Assembly (NCBI GenBank): GCA_937952975.1
Contig: CALFXX010000087.1
Span: 1 to 39,324 of the forward strand
Direction of reading: 5' to 3'
Origin: an uncultured Alcaligenaceae bacterium
GTDB lineage: Bacteria; Pseudomonadota; Gammaproteobacteria; Burkholderiales; Burkholderiaceae_B
DNA: 39,324 nucleotides
Shown here: positions 25,386-33,476 of the stretch, piece by piece
Numbering within the stretch: position 1 is the first letter of the stretch
Layout: every line of letters starts with the position of its first letter
Translations under genes and position numbers: made by a program
The notes under the pieces: generated by a model
What the model was told of the DNA's origin: nothing
Database searches by the model: none
What the model saw: only the letters and a program-made list of their open reading frames with translations

Positions 25386-26250
25386 AAAACACGTTAAATC
25401 TTGGTTATATAAAAACTATCCAGATTCCAAGAAGGTGATCACTAGCTTTTTTGAAAAACATAATTTTTTAAGAAAAATATTATTGATAGGTAGAGCCCCC
25501 ACGTTTACGGGCTGGGGCATGACGACATGCACTGCGACTCCTTGGGGGTCAGATCAGAAGCTCGGCCAAATTGAACAAGATTACAGCCGCGCGCACAGAG
25601 CGATTGTAGATCTGGTATCAAACCGAAAATTTTCGTTGAGTCAATTAAAAGAGAGCAACGAACTTGAGATGCTAGAGAGCCTCAAATGGCGTCACTACAT
25701 TGTCTACTGGAGCAGCCATTATGCCGTTCAAAATACTCGTATTGCTGTCAAAAACTTAGTTGAATGCGGTGTCTGCGACGGGTTAACGTCATTTTATGCA
25801 ATGAACGCTGCGTCCAACTACACAAAAACCTGGGCAGCTTACCTTTATGATGCGTGGGCAGAAATGAAAGAAGACACGCTCCTAGCCAGCGAGAAAAAAA
25901 ACAAAGTGTCTTATGACTACCTTAATGTAGAGCTCACAAAAAAAAATCTAGCTTTGTTTCAATCGCAGATTACTTTTAATAAAGGTTTTATCCCCGAATC
26001 TTTCGCGGTGTCTCAGAACCCAGATACGATCGTTTGGTTGCATATTGACCTGAATTCAGCGACCCCTACCTTGGCTGCGCTAGACTTCTTTTGGGACAGG
26101 CTAGAGAGTGGGGGAGTGATTCTATTTGATGACTACAACTGGATTGGCTACGAAGATACAAAAAAAGTAATACTAGACTGGCTTTCTGCCAAGGCCGGCA
26201 CCTTGCTACCCTTGCCGACTGGGCAGGCTATTATATTTAAAGCAAATTAA
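25375..26250 (+). CDS. TylF/MycF-type macrocin O-methyltransferase-like protein
   Basis: A 291-residue protein with the pattern of TylF/MycF sugar O-methyltransferases: LVECGVCDGLTSFYAMNAAS as SAM motif I, NKGFIPESF equivalent to the 'GFF..TLP' step, and a second half with VWLHIDLNSATPTLAALDFF and GGVILFDDYNWIGY, where the acidic pair would bind the metal. The start MKIKKHVKSWLYKNYPDSKK is lysine-rich. TylF-type enzymes methylate a hydroxyl of a deoxysugar, often next to an earlier O-methyl. The target here is unknown; the C-methylated deoxysugar of the downstream block is one candidate. It overlaps the upstream GT2 gene by 11 bases. Base composition is more AT-rich than in the Pse genes, which hints at separate origin. 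Confidence 0.8.
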   Translation: MKIKKHVKSWLYKNYPDSKKVITSFFEKHNFLRKILLIGRAPTFTGWGMTTCTATPWGSDQKLGQIEQDYSRAHRAIVDLVSNRKFSLSQLKESNELEMLESLKWRHYIVYWSSHYAVQNTRIAVKNLVECGVCDGLTSFYAMNAASNYTKTWAAYLYDAWAEMKEDTLLASEKKNKVSYDYLNVELTKKNLALFQSQITFNKGFIPESFAVSQNPDTIVWLHIDLNSATPTLAALDFFWDRLESGGVILFDDYNWIGYEDTKKVILDWLSAKAGTLLPLPTGQAIIFKAN

Positions 26251-26300
26251 TAATTATTAATACTTAAGATCAGTTAAATCACAAATAGGCGATTATTTTA

Positions 26301-28088
26301 GTGCAAACTCTGTTTGTCGTTTTTAAGATTCTTCCGAAAAATTGGCGTGGAAAATTTTCCCTATTAGTATTATTTTTTATGTTAATCGGCGTCTTCGAAA
26401 TGCTTGGCGTCGCCTCAATTATGCCTTTTGTTGCATTATTAAGCGATCCGAGTGGGGTTGATCAAACTTCGATTGGCAAATTGTTTTCAAGGCTGCTTGG
26501 AAGGTCACTGGTCGATATTCCAATGCACTACATCGGGTGTGTGGTTCTTACCCTTTTTATTTTAGGTAACGTCTTAAGCTTTCTCTCAATTTGGGTGTCA
26601 ACTCGCTTTGCTGCGAGGCTAAATGCACGATTAGCTGGCGATTTGACCGTGGGGTTTTTTGCTCAGGGTTATGAGTTTTTACGTGCACAAGGGGGAACGA
26701 CCTTGGCGAACTACTCAGTGAAAGAGGTTGAGCGTGCTGTAAACGGTGGCGTTCTCCAGATATGTCTTGTACTGAGTAAGGTTTTTCAAGTCACGCTAGT
26801 TGCGATATTGCTAGCGTTTGCTTCGCCCTTGTTTTCGGCAGTATTTGTTGTCATGGCTACAATTCTTTACAGTGGTTTTTTTTGGTTCTTACGAAAAAAA
26901 ATGTCCTTGGCGGGGGAAGATATCCTGAATGCCACCGGCGGTGCTTTGCATTTAGCAAATGATTTATATGGCGCAAGTCGAGAGGTACTGATTCGTGGGG
27001 ACATCTCTTACTTTGTTGCGAAGCTAAGAGCTCTGCTTAGGCGGTATAGCCAGGCGGATGAGGTATCTAGAATACTGCCGATGGTAACCAAGTATTTAAT
27101 TGAGCTTTTGGCGTTTTCGATGCTTTTGGCCTTGCCAATTTACCGTTCTTGGGCGGGGCTTGACTACAAAGACCTGCTGCCCTTTATTGCTTTGTTTGCT
27201 TACGCGGGGTACAGGTTGCTCCCCAACCTACAACAAATATATTCAAGCCTCAGCATCTTAAAGTTCAATAGCGGCGCTTTGCGATTTCTTGAGTCGTCTC
27301 TGGCAGCTGGAAAGCGACGCGCAGATCAAGTGGGACAAGGCTTAAGAGTGCACGACCAAATCAGTTTAGCCAACGTCAGCTACCGCCATACTTCGAGCAA
27401 CGTAGATGCGATCAGCGAGATCTCTTTCACAATCAATCGAGGTGAGAAGGTCGCCATTATTGGCTTATCCGGAAGCGGTAAAAGTACCTTACTCGACATT
27501 TTGTTGGGATTAACGACTCCCTCTGGCGGTGTGGTTGCGATCGATAATCAAGCGGTCCCAAAGGGGCCTATTACTTGGGCGCGAAATGCGATAGGCTATG
27601 CCCCGCAAGCGCCCCTGTTATTAAATGCCTCGGTTGCCGAGAATATTGCCTTTGGTGTAGAGCCGACTCAAATCGATTTGATCAGGTGTCAAAACGTTGC
27701 AAAGCTAGCTTATATTGACGAGGTGATTGCTACCTTGCCGTCATCTTATCAAACGGTTCTGGGTGTTGGCGGAATATCTCTATCGGGCGGCGAGGGTCAA
27801 CGGTTGGCCATCGCGCGCGCGCTATACCCCGATCCATCGGTCATTGTTTTAGACGAACCAACCAGCGCTCTTGACCCGACCTTGTCGCAAAAGGTGCTAC
27901 AAGGTTTGTGCTCTTTAAGCGCAGACAAAACTGTTATCGCAGTCACACACAGTTGGGAGTCTTTGGTGTATTTCGATAAGATCATTTTGATGGAGCAAGG
28001 CCGCCTGATTGCGATAGGCTCGCCAGCAACGCTAGCAGAACCCATACGCGAGTTGCGCATCAGAGAAATGAATGAGGTGACATCTTGA
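26301..28088 (+). CDS. ABC transporter, fused permease and ATPase (PglK/MsbA-like glycan flippase)
   Basis: A 595-residue half-transporter that would dimerise. Six hydrophobic segments occupy about residues 18-330. The nucleotide-binding domain has Walker A GLSGSGKST (388-396), the Q-loop near Q436, the signature LSGGEGQ (494-500, with E in place of the usual Q), Walker B VIVLDEP and the switch His550. Starting at a GTG, it resembles PglK/WlaB and MsbA, which flip lipid-linked glycans to the periplasm. No Wzx is visible, so this is the only exporter in the window and the likely route for the glycan made here. It overlaps rfbF by four bases (TTGA), coupling export to sugar synthesis. Confidence 0.92.
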   Translation: MQTLFVVFKILPKNWRGKFSLLVLFFMLIGVFEMLGVASIMPFVALLSDPSGVDQTSIGKLFSRLLGRSLVDIPMHYIGCVVLTLFILGNVLSFLSIWVSTRFAARLNARLAGDLTVGFFAQGYEFLRAQGGTTLANYSVKEVERAVNGGVLQICLVLSKVFQVTLVAILLAFASPLFSAVFVVMATILYSGFFWFLRKKMSLAGEDILNATGGALHLANDLYGASREVLIRGDISYFVAKLRALLRRYSQADEVSRILPMVTKYLIELLAFSMLLALPIYRSWAGLDYKDLLPFIALFAYAGYRLLPNLQQIYSSLSILKFNSGALRFLESSLAAGKRRADQVGQGLRVHDQISLANVSYRHTSSNVDAISEISFTINRGEKVAIIGLSGSGKSTLLDILLGLTTPSGGVVAIDNQAVPKGPITWARNAIGYAPQAPLLLNASVAENIAFGVEPTQIDLIRCQNVAKLAYIDEVIATLPSSYQTVLGVGGISLSGGEGQRLAIARALYPDPSVIVLDEPTSALDPTLSQKVLQGLCSLSADKTVIAVTHSWESLVYFDKIILMEQGRLIAIGSPATLAEPIRELRIREMNEVTS

Positions 28089-28858
28089 AGGCAGTGATTC
28101 TGGCGGGCGGTTTAGGTACTCGGATTAGCGAAGAGAGTGCGTATCGGCCTAAGCCGATGATCGAGATTGGTGGAAAGCCTATCTTATGGCACATCATGAA
28201 GACGTACTCAAGTCATGGGGTCAATGATTTTATAATTTGCTGTGGCTACAAGGGTTACGTCATCAAAGAGTACTTTGCAAATTATTTTCTGCATATGTCA
28301 GATGTCACCTTTGATATGCAAAATAATCAGATGGAAGTGCACCAACAAAACGCCGAGCCGTGGCGCGTCACGTTGGTCGATACCGGTGATACCACCATGA
28401 CAGGCGGCAGACTAAAAAGAGTCTCCCAGTATTTGAGGGAGGATGACTCCTTCTGCTTTACCTACGGCGATGGAGTCTCAGACATTAATATTCGGTCACT
28501 AATCGAGTTTCATCAAGCTCACGGAAAGCTCGCAACGATCACTGCTGTCCAACCGCCTGGCCGTTATGGCGCACTGACTCAAGAAGGCGATAAAGTGACA
28601 GGGTTTGTAGAGAAACCTCGTGGCGATGGTGGTCTTATTAACGGCGGTTTTTTTGTTTTATCGCCTAAAGTGATTGACCTGATCCGTGGTGATGACACCA
28701 GCTGGGAAAATGAACCACTTTCGAATCTGGCGCAACAAGGTGAGATGATGGCGTTTAGACACGACGGTTTTTGGCAGCCTATGGATACGCTGAGGGAAAA
28801 GAACTACCTCGAAGATTTGTGGATGCAAGGAAAAGCTCCTTGGAAGGTCTGGCCTTGA
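28085..28858 (+). CDS. rfbF: Glucose-1-phosphate cytidylyltransferase, RfbF
   Basis: This enzyme makes CDP-glucose from glucose-1-phosphate and CTP, the entry to all CDP-6-deoxysugars. The protein has 257 residues, the standard length. The motif GGLGTR (8-13) is the nucleotide-binding loop, followed by RPKPMIEIGGKPILWHIMK, the family's sugar-phosphate Lys, and GYVIKEYFANYFLH, all diagnostic of RfbF. TTG is the start codon, with a good ribosome site GAGGTGA about five bases upstream, and it overlaps the ABC transporter's TGA by four bases. The stop overlaps the ATG of rfbG by one base. The uncommon start together with the overlap implies translation coupled to the exporter. Confidence 0.95.
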   Translation: MKAVILAGGLGTRISEESAYRPKPMIEIGGKPILWHIMKTYSSHGVNDFIICCGYKGYVIKEYFANYFLHMSDVTFDMQNNQMEVHQQNAEPWRVTLVDTGDTTMTGGRLKRVSQYLREDDSFCFTYGDGVSDINIRSLIEFHQAHGKLATITAVQPPGRYGALTQEGDKVTGFVEKPRGDGGLINGGFFVLSPKVIDLIRGDDTSWENEPLSNLAQQGEMMAFRHDGFWQPMDTLREKNYLEDLWMQGKAPWKVWP

Positions 28859-29922
28859 TGGTTGTCTCAACATCCTCGGGTTTTTGGCAAAATAAGCGTG
28901 TGCTCGTGACTGGCCACACGGGCTTTAAAGGTACTTGGCTGACTCTGTATCTCAAACGCCTTGGGGCTTTGGTAACTGGCCTCAGTTTGCCGCCAAACAC
29001 CACGCCAAGCCTTTTCACGCTAGTTGACGGGCAAGCCCTGTGCAAGAGCAATCTTTGTGATGTGCGAGACAGTCAGAAAGTTTTGGCGGTGGTGCGGGAG
29101 GCCTCACCTGAAATAGTATTTCATTTAGCGGCGCAGCCACTTGTTCGTGCCAGTTACGCAGATCCCCTGAGCACTTTTGGTACGAATGTGATGGGTACCG
29201 CCCATTTGCTAGACGCCCTCAGGCAAAGCGAGAGTGTGCGCGTGGCGGTAATGGTTACGACAGATAAGGTGTATTTGCCCACCGAAACACTTTGGCCCTT
29301 TCGAGAAACCGACGCCCTTGGTGGGCACGACCCCTACAGCTCGAGCAAAGCGGCCAGTGAGTTGATAATTGACTGCTATCGCAAGTCATTTCTAGCAGAG
29401 CAGGGCCTTGCCTTGGCCAGTGCCAGAGCGGGTAACGTTGTCGGGGGCGGAGACTGGTCGCCCGATCGGCTGATACCAGATGCGATCCGTGCCTGGCAAA
29501 CTGACACAATACTAGAGATTCGACGCCCAGAAGCAATCAGGCCTTGGCAGCACGTGCTAGACCCCCTCTCCGGCTACTTAACTCTTGCTCAAACACTGTG
29601 GGGCGATCAGGCCGCAGCGGGCGCTTACAACTTTGGCCCACCTACCAGCGAAGCTGCCTCTGTTCGGCAGGTCATCGAGCAGGCGAGAGCCCACTACTGC
29701 ACTGCAAAAGTCGCTTATGCCACCGACCTCGTTGGGCCACACGAGTCTGCTTATCTCACTCTTGAGGTCATAAAGTCAAAGCAAAAACTCGGCTTTGCTC
29801 CCCGTTGGTCTTTGGAAGAAACCATCCGCAGAACCATGCATTGGTATTCAAAGCAGTATGCCGGCGCTAATACGTACCAGTTATGCCTGGACGATATTGA
29901 AGCCTACGAGGCTGCGATATGA
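28858..29922 (+). CDS. rfbG: CDP-glucose 4,6-dehydratase, RfbG
   Basis: An SDR enzyme that converts CDP-glucose to CDP-4-keto-6-deoxyglucose using bound NAD. From the ATG at 28858 it has 354 residues; a frame starting at 28771 would overlap rfbF by 88 bases and is not needed. The motif GHTGFKGTW (19-27) is the RfbG version of the nucleotide loop. The catalytic block is TTDKVY, with Tyr-Lys in YSSSKAASE, and RAGNVVGGGDWSPDRLIPD matches the family closely. RfbG is followed by an RmlC-like gene by a four-base overlap (ATGA). The absence of the DdhC/DdhD enzymes needed for 3-deoxy CDP-sugars means C3 keeps its oxygen. Confidence 0.95.
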   Translation: MVVSTSSGFWQNKRVLVTGHTGFKGTWLTLYLKRLGALVTGLSLPPNTTPSLFTLVDGQALCKSNLCDVRDSQKVLAVVREASPEIVFHLAAQPLVRASYADPLSTFGTNVMGTAHLLDALRQSESVRVAVMVTTDKVYLPTETLWPFRETDALGGHDPYSSSKAASELIIDCYRKSFLAEQGLALASARAGNVVGGGDWSPDRLIPDAIRAWQTDTILEIRRPEAIRPWQHVLDPLSGYLTLAQTLWGDQAAAGAYNFGPPTSEAASVRQVIEQARAHYCTAKVAYATDLVGPHESAYLTLEVIKSKQKLGFAPRWSLEETIRRTMHWYSKQYAGANTYQLCLDDIEAYEAAI

Positions 29923-30479
29923 GTCGCTTAGCCATCACTACGCTTGAGTTGGATGGGCTCAAATCGATTGAAAGAATGCCGATCGGCGATCAGCGCGGAA
30001 GCCTAACAAGGTTATTTTGCGCCAACGAGTTGGCTGAGGCCGGATGGACCTTACCGATTGCACAAATCAACCACACTCACACATCAAGTAAGGGTGCAAT
30101 ACGAGGTTTGCATTTTCAACGTTCGCCCTATGCCGAGATGAAACTGGTGACGTGCATACGAGGACGAGTCTGGGATGTTGCTGTAGATTTAAGACGAGCC
30201 TCAAAGACTTTTTTACGCTGGCAAGCGAAAGAGCTTTCAGCTGAAAATAACCAAGCTCTTTTAATCCCACAAGGTTTTGCACACGGGTTTCAGGCACTGA
30301 CGGATGATGTCGAGCTGATTTATTTTCACACGATGTTTTATCACCCGGAGGCAGAGTCTGGCTTAAATGCGTTCGATCCTGCTTTGGCGATTAAATGGCC
30401 TTTGAGCGTCACAAACATTTCAGCGCGAGATGAGGGGTTCTCAATGATTGATTCAAATTTTGTTGGGGTTGACATTTAA
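29919..30479 (+). CDS. RmlC-like 3,5-epimerase acting after RfbG (probable CDP-sugar epimerase)
   Basis: A 186-residue cupin of the dTDP-4-dehydrorhamnose 3,5-epimerase family. The catalytic His65 in RGLHFQ and the substrate Lys in EMKLVTCIRG are present, and GRVWDVAVDLRRASKTF and LIPQGFAHGFQAL follow the canonical pattern. The position of the catalytic Tyr region reads MFYHPEAES. Its place between rfbG and the C-methyltransferase suggests that it works on a CDP-4-keto sugar rather than dTDP-4-ketorhamnose precursor, possibly inverting C3, C5 or both. Nothing in the sequence alone tells whether it prefers CDP or dTDP. It overlaps rfbG by four bases and the next gene by one. No RmlA, RmlB or RmlD is in the window. 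Confidence 0.88.
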   Translation: MSRLAITTLELDGLKSIERMPIGDQRGSLTRLFCANELAEAGWTLPIAQINHTHTSSKGAIRGLHFQRSPYAEMKLVTCIRGRVWDVAVDLRRASKTFLRWQAKELSAENNQALLIPQGFAHGFQALTDDVELIYFHTMFYHPEAESGLNAFDPALAIKWPLSVTNISARDEGFSMIDSNFVGVDI

Positions 30480-31714
30480 TGAACTGCCGACACTGCAATC
30501 GTCCTTTGACGAACACCTTTCTTGACTTAGGGTTTGCGCCGCCCTCAAACGCTTACCTCAGTTCTACTGACTTAAGTAAGCCAGAGAAGTATTTTCCACT
30601 TAAAATTATGGTGTGTGAATCTTGTTGGCTGGTCCAAACGCAAGATTACGCACAAGCCGATGAACTGTTTACAGCCGAGTATGCCTATTTCTCAAGCACC
30701 TCTGCAAGTTGGCTTAAGCATGCGTCGATGTATGCTGACAAAATGATTCAAGAGCTAGGCTTGGATACAAACAGCCTAGTCATAGAAGTTGCCTCGAACG
30801 ATGGTTATCTACTAAAAAACTTTGTGCAGGCTGGGGTACCGTGCCTAGGCATTGAGCCCACCGAAAGTACCGCCGTTGCAGCTGAAAGACTATTAATCCC
30901 TGTGATTCGAGAGTTTTTTGGTCAACAGTTAGGGGAGCGTTTAGCGCTGTCAAATCAGCAAGCAGATTTGATTGCTGCGAATAATGTGTATGCCCATGTT
31001 CCTGACATCAATGATTTTACCCGTGGACTCAAAGCAGCGCTTAAACCCACAGGCACCATCACCCTTGAGTTTCCACATCTGATGCGTCTGATTGAGCAGG
31101 CACAATTTGACACAATCTATCACGAACATTTCTCGTATTTATCGTTAGCGACTGTTTGCAAAATCTTTGAACATGCAGGTTTGCGAGTGTGGGATGTCGA
31201 ACAACTCTCGACACATGGTGGAAGCTTGCGAGTCTATGGGTGTCACTTGACGGATGCTCGCACGAGTACCGCTAGAGTGAAAGAGTTGATCGAGCAAGAG
31301 AAATCAAACGGTTTACAAGACCTTACGACCTATCAGAACTTTCAACCCAAAGCGGATCGTATAAAAAATAATCTGCTACTTTTTTTAATTGAACAAAACA
31401 AAGCAGGAAAAAAAGTAGGTGCCTATGGCGCAGCTGCCAAAGGAAACACGCTTCTGAACTACGCCGGAGTCAAAACAGATCTTTTAGAGTTTGTGTGTGA
31501 TGGCGCGTTAGCCAAGCAAGGAAAGTTCATGCCGGGAAGCCACATACCGATATTGCCGCCTGCAGCACTGGAAGATCGGCCACTCGACTATCTTTTGATT
31601 TTGCCTTGGAATCTTGCTGACGAAATTAAAACTCAAAACCACGCTTTGGCAAAAGCGGGAGTCAAATTCGTCACTGCAGTGCCGGACCTTTGCATTGACG
31701 GACTGATCGGTTAG
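30479..31714 (+). CDS. NDP-sugar C-methyltransferase, NovU/TylC3/TcaB9 type
   Basis: A 411-residue SAM enzyme with three parts: an N-terminal zinc-binding domain with C3, C6, C46 and C49 (CRHC and CESC), a SAM domain with VIEVASNDGYLLKNF (101-115), and a C-terminal domain with KVGAYGAAAKGNTLLNY and VTAVPDL. The conserved active-site segment IYHEHFSY (213-220) holds the Tyr, Glu and His of the TcaB9-type C3-methyltransferases. These enzymes add a methyl to a carbon next to the keto group of a 4-keto-6-deoxysugar, giving a branched sugar. In this operon the substrate is expected to be CDP-linked, which would be an uncommon donor for the family. It sits four bases before the reductase gene. Confidence 0.92.
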   Translation: MNCRHCNRPLTNTFLDLGFAPPSNAYLSSTDLSKPEKYFPLKIMVCESCWLVQTQDYAQADELFTAEYAYFSSTSASWLKHASMYADKMIQELGLDTNSLVIEVASNDGYLLKNFVQAGVPCLGIEPTESTAVAAERLLIPVIREFFGQQLGERLALSNQQADLIAANNVYAHVPDINDFTRGLKAALKPTGTITLEFPHLMRLIEQAQFDTIYHEHFSYLSLATVCKIFEHAGLRVWDVEQLSTHGGSLRVYGCHLTDARTSTARVKELIEQEKSNGLQDLTTYQNFQPKADRIKNNLLLFLIEQNKAGKKVGAYGAAAKGNTLLNYAGVKTDLLEFVCDGALAKQGKFMPGSHIPILPPAALEDRPLDYLLILPWNLADEIKTQNHALAKAGVKFVTAVPDLCIDGLIG

Positions 31715-31717
31715 GCA

Positions 31718-32614
31718 ATGAAGGTAATTGTCACCGGTGCCAGTGGTTTTGTTGGTAAGAGTCTTTTGCCTAAACTGGCGTGCGCGGGTTTTGCTGTAAC
31801 AGCGATCACTAGCCGAGCGCTTTCAGACCAAGTGTCGAAAGAGGCGGTGTGGCTTCAGGCAGACTTGTTCGATCGAGAACAAATGAAGCAAATATTTGAC
31901 TCGGTTAAACCCGATCTGTTGATACATCTTGCGTGGGATACAGAACCTGGTAAATTTTGGTCGTCTGTGCGCAACTTTGAATGGTGTCGAGCAACCGCTA
32001 CCCTACTCGAGTTATTCAAACATGCAGGTGGTAAAAAGGTAGTTATGGCGGGCACGTGTGCAGAATATGATTGGTCTTATGGCTACCTGACTGAAGATGT
32101 GACGCCGACCGCGCCCAAAACAATTTATGGCCAGTGCAAAAATACTACCAGGCTGTACACCCAACTATTTTGTGCTCAGAATAGAATTGAGTTCGTTTGG
32201 GCTAGGATCTTTTTTCCGTATGGGCCTGGTGAACATAGCAATAAGCTTATCCCGTTGGTCGTTAGCGCGTTAGAAAAAAGAGAAGAGGTGCGGTGTACGC
32301 ATGCACAGCAATTCCGTGACTACCTTCACATTGATGACGTCGCCTCAGCGTTCTGTCACCTGGCAAATACCGCAGACGCCTCTGGAGTTTTCAATATTGC
32401 GTCAGGAATACCGCTTAAGCTTGAAAGCTTAGTGCAGGCCTGTGCCCAGCCTTTCAACTATGCGCCTTTGTTAAAGTTTGGAGCAATTGACGTCGCAACC
32501 GATGACCCGATGATGTTGGTAGGCGATATCAGAAAACTCAAACAGCTTGGTTGGCAACCAGCAGTTTCCCTAGAAGACGGCTTGCGAACTTATATCGATT
32601 TATTAAGGAACTAA
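31718..32614 (+). CDS. NAD(P)-dependent SDR, probable CDP-4-keto-sugar reductase
   Basis: A 298-residue extended SDR. The motif GASGFVGKSL is at 7-16, and the catalytic Tyr and Lys are Y137 and K141 in YGQCK. The pattern AGTCAEYDWSYGYL with 'P...YG..K' resembles 4-keto-sugar reductases of the abequose-synthase/RfbJ type. After amination is ruled out (no aminotransferase in this block), 4-ketoreduction would be the finishing step of the branched CDP-sugar. The stereochemistry of the product is not readable. RDYLHIDDVASAF is the usual substrate-side block. It is followed one base later by the CmcI-like gene, whose ribosome site AAGGA overlaps the end of this gene. Confidence 0.88.
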   Translation: MKVIVTGASGFVGKSLLPKLACAGFAVTAITSRALSDQVSKEAVWLQADLFDREQMKQIFDSVKPDLLIHLAWDTEPGKFWSSVRNFEWCRATATLLELFKHAGGKKVVMAGTCAEYDWSYGYLTEDVTPTAPKTIYGQCKNTTRLYTQLFCAQNRIEFVWARIFFPYGPGEHSNKLIPLVVSALEKREEVRCTHAQQFRDYLHIDDVASAFCHLANTADASGVFNIASGIPLKLESLVQACAQPFNYAPLLKFGAIDVATDDPMMLVGDIRKLKQLGWQPAVSLEDGLRTYIDLLRN

Positions 32615-32615
32615 T

Positions 32616-33395
32616 ATGACTCCCCAAGAAATTTTTGCAAAAGAGCGCCAAGGAATTAACGAAACTCTTGGCGCTGATCCGAAAGCGCGCGAGTTCACCC
32701 AAAGCTGGATGAATTTTGCTCAGGCCAATAAGTACTCTTATCAATTTGACTGGCTTGGCCGGCCGATTATTCAGTACCCACAAGATATCGTCGCGATGCA
32801 AGAATTAATCTGGAACATTAAGCCGGATCTAATTATTGAAACGGGTATTGCTCACGGAGGGTCCCTCATCCTGAGTGCCTCAATGCTCGCGATGCTCGAT
32901 ATGTGTGAGGCGATCGAACAAAAAAGTACCTTCAATCCAAGTCAATCCAAACGAAAAGTGCTTGGTATCGATATTGATATTCGAAGCCATAATCGAGCGG
33001 CAATCGAGGCGCACCCTATGTCCTCAAGAATACAGATGCTTGAGGCGTCATCAATTGCCGAGGATACGATTCGTGCAGTCAAACAAATCGCAGCCCCGTA
33101 TAAAACTGTTCTAGTATTTCTTGACAGTAATCACACGCACGATCACGTACTTGCCGAACTCAACGCCTACGCGTCACTGACGACGGTGGGTAGTTACTGT
33201 GTCGTGTTTGATACTGTCGTCGAGGATATGCCTGAGGGCTTGTTTCATGATCGGCCTTGGGGGCCTGGTGATAATCCAAAAACAGCCGTATGGGAATATC
33301 TTAAAACGCACTCTGAGTTCGAGATAGATAAAAACTTGCACAGTAAATTTTTAATTACTGTGGCACCTGATGGCTTTCTCAAGCGGTCCAAGTAA
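32616..33395 (+). CDS. CmcI/rhamnosyl O-methyltransferase-like protein
   Basis: A 259-residue methyltransferase of the CmcI family (often mislabelled cephalosporin hydroxylase). Motif I is IIETGIAHGGSL (73-84), and the acidic block is VLGIDIDIRSHNR with FLDSNHTHDHVLAEL, containing the residues expected to hold the metal. The C-terminus PWGPGDNPKTAVWEYLKTH is the family's closing block. Related proteins methylate rhamnose or other deoxyhexose residues. Being the last gene of the CDP-sugar operon, it probably methylates the finished branched residue, either as the nucleotide sugar or after transfer, which is an inference. AAGGA lies six bases before the ATG. An 81-base gap follows. Confidence 0.88.
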   Translation: MTPQEIFAKERQGINETLGADPKAREFTQSWMNFAQANKYSYQFDWLGRPIIQYPQDIVAMQELIWNIKPDLIIETGIAHGGSLILSASMLAMLDMCEAIEQKSTFNPSQSKRKVLGIDIDIRSHNRAAIEAHPMSSRIQMLEASSIAEDTIRAVKQIAAPYKTVLVFLDSNHTHDHVLAELNAYASLTTVGSYCVVFDTVVEDMPEGLFHDRPWGPGDNPKTAVWEYLKTHSEFEIDKNLHSKFLITVAPDGFLKRSK

Positions 33396-33476
33396 GTGAG
33401 AGGTTTCTTTTGAATACTCGCTCAGACTATTGAGTTATTTTTTGTGCATTATTTGATAATTGGATGAAGATTGGGG

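Noticed and set aside
28771..28857. An 87-base N-terminal extension of the CDP-glucose dehydratase
   Set aside because: The extension overlaps rfbF by most of its length, and the ATG at 28858 directly precedes the family's usual start.
33430..33460. TTGAGT...GATAAT as a promoter for the GT4-like gene
   Set aside because: The spacer is 19 bases and the start site would fall about ten bases before the ATG, leaving no room for a ribosome site.
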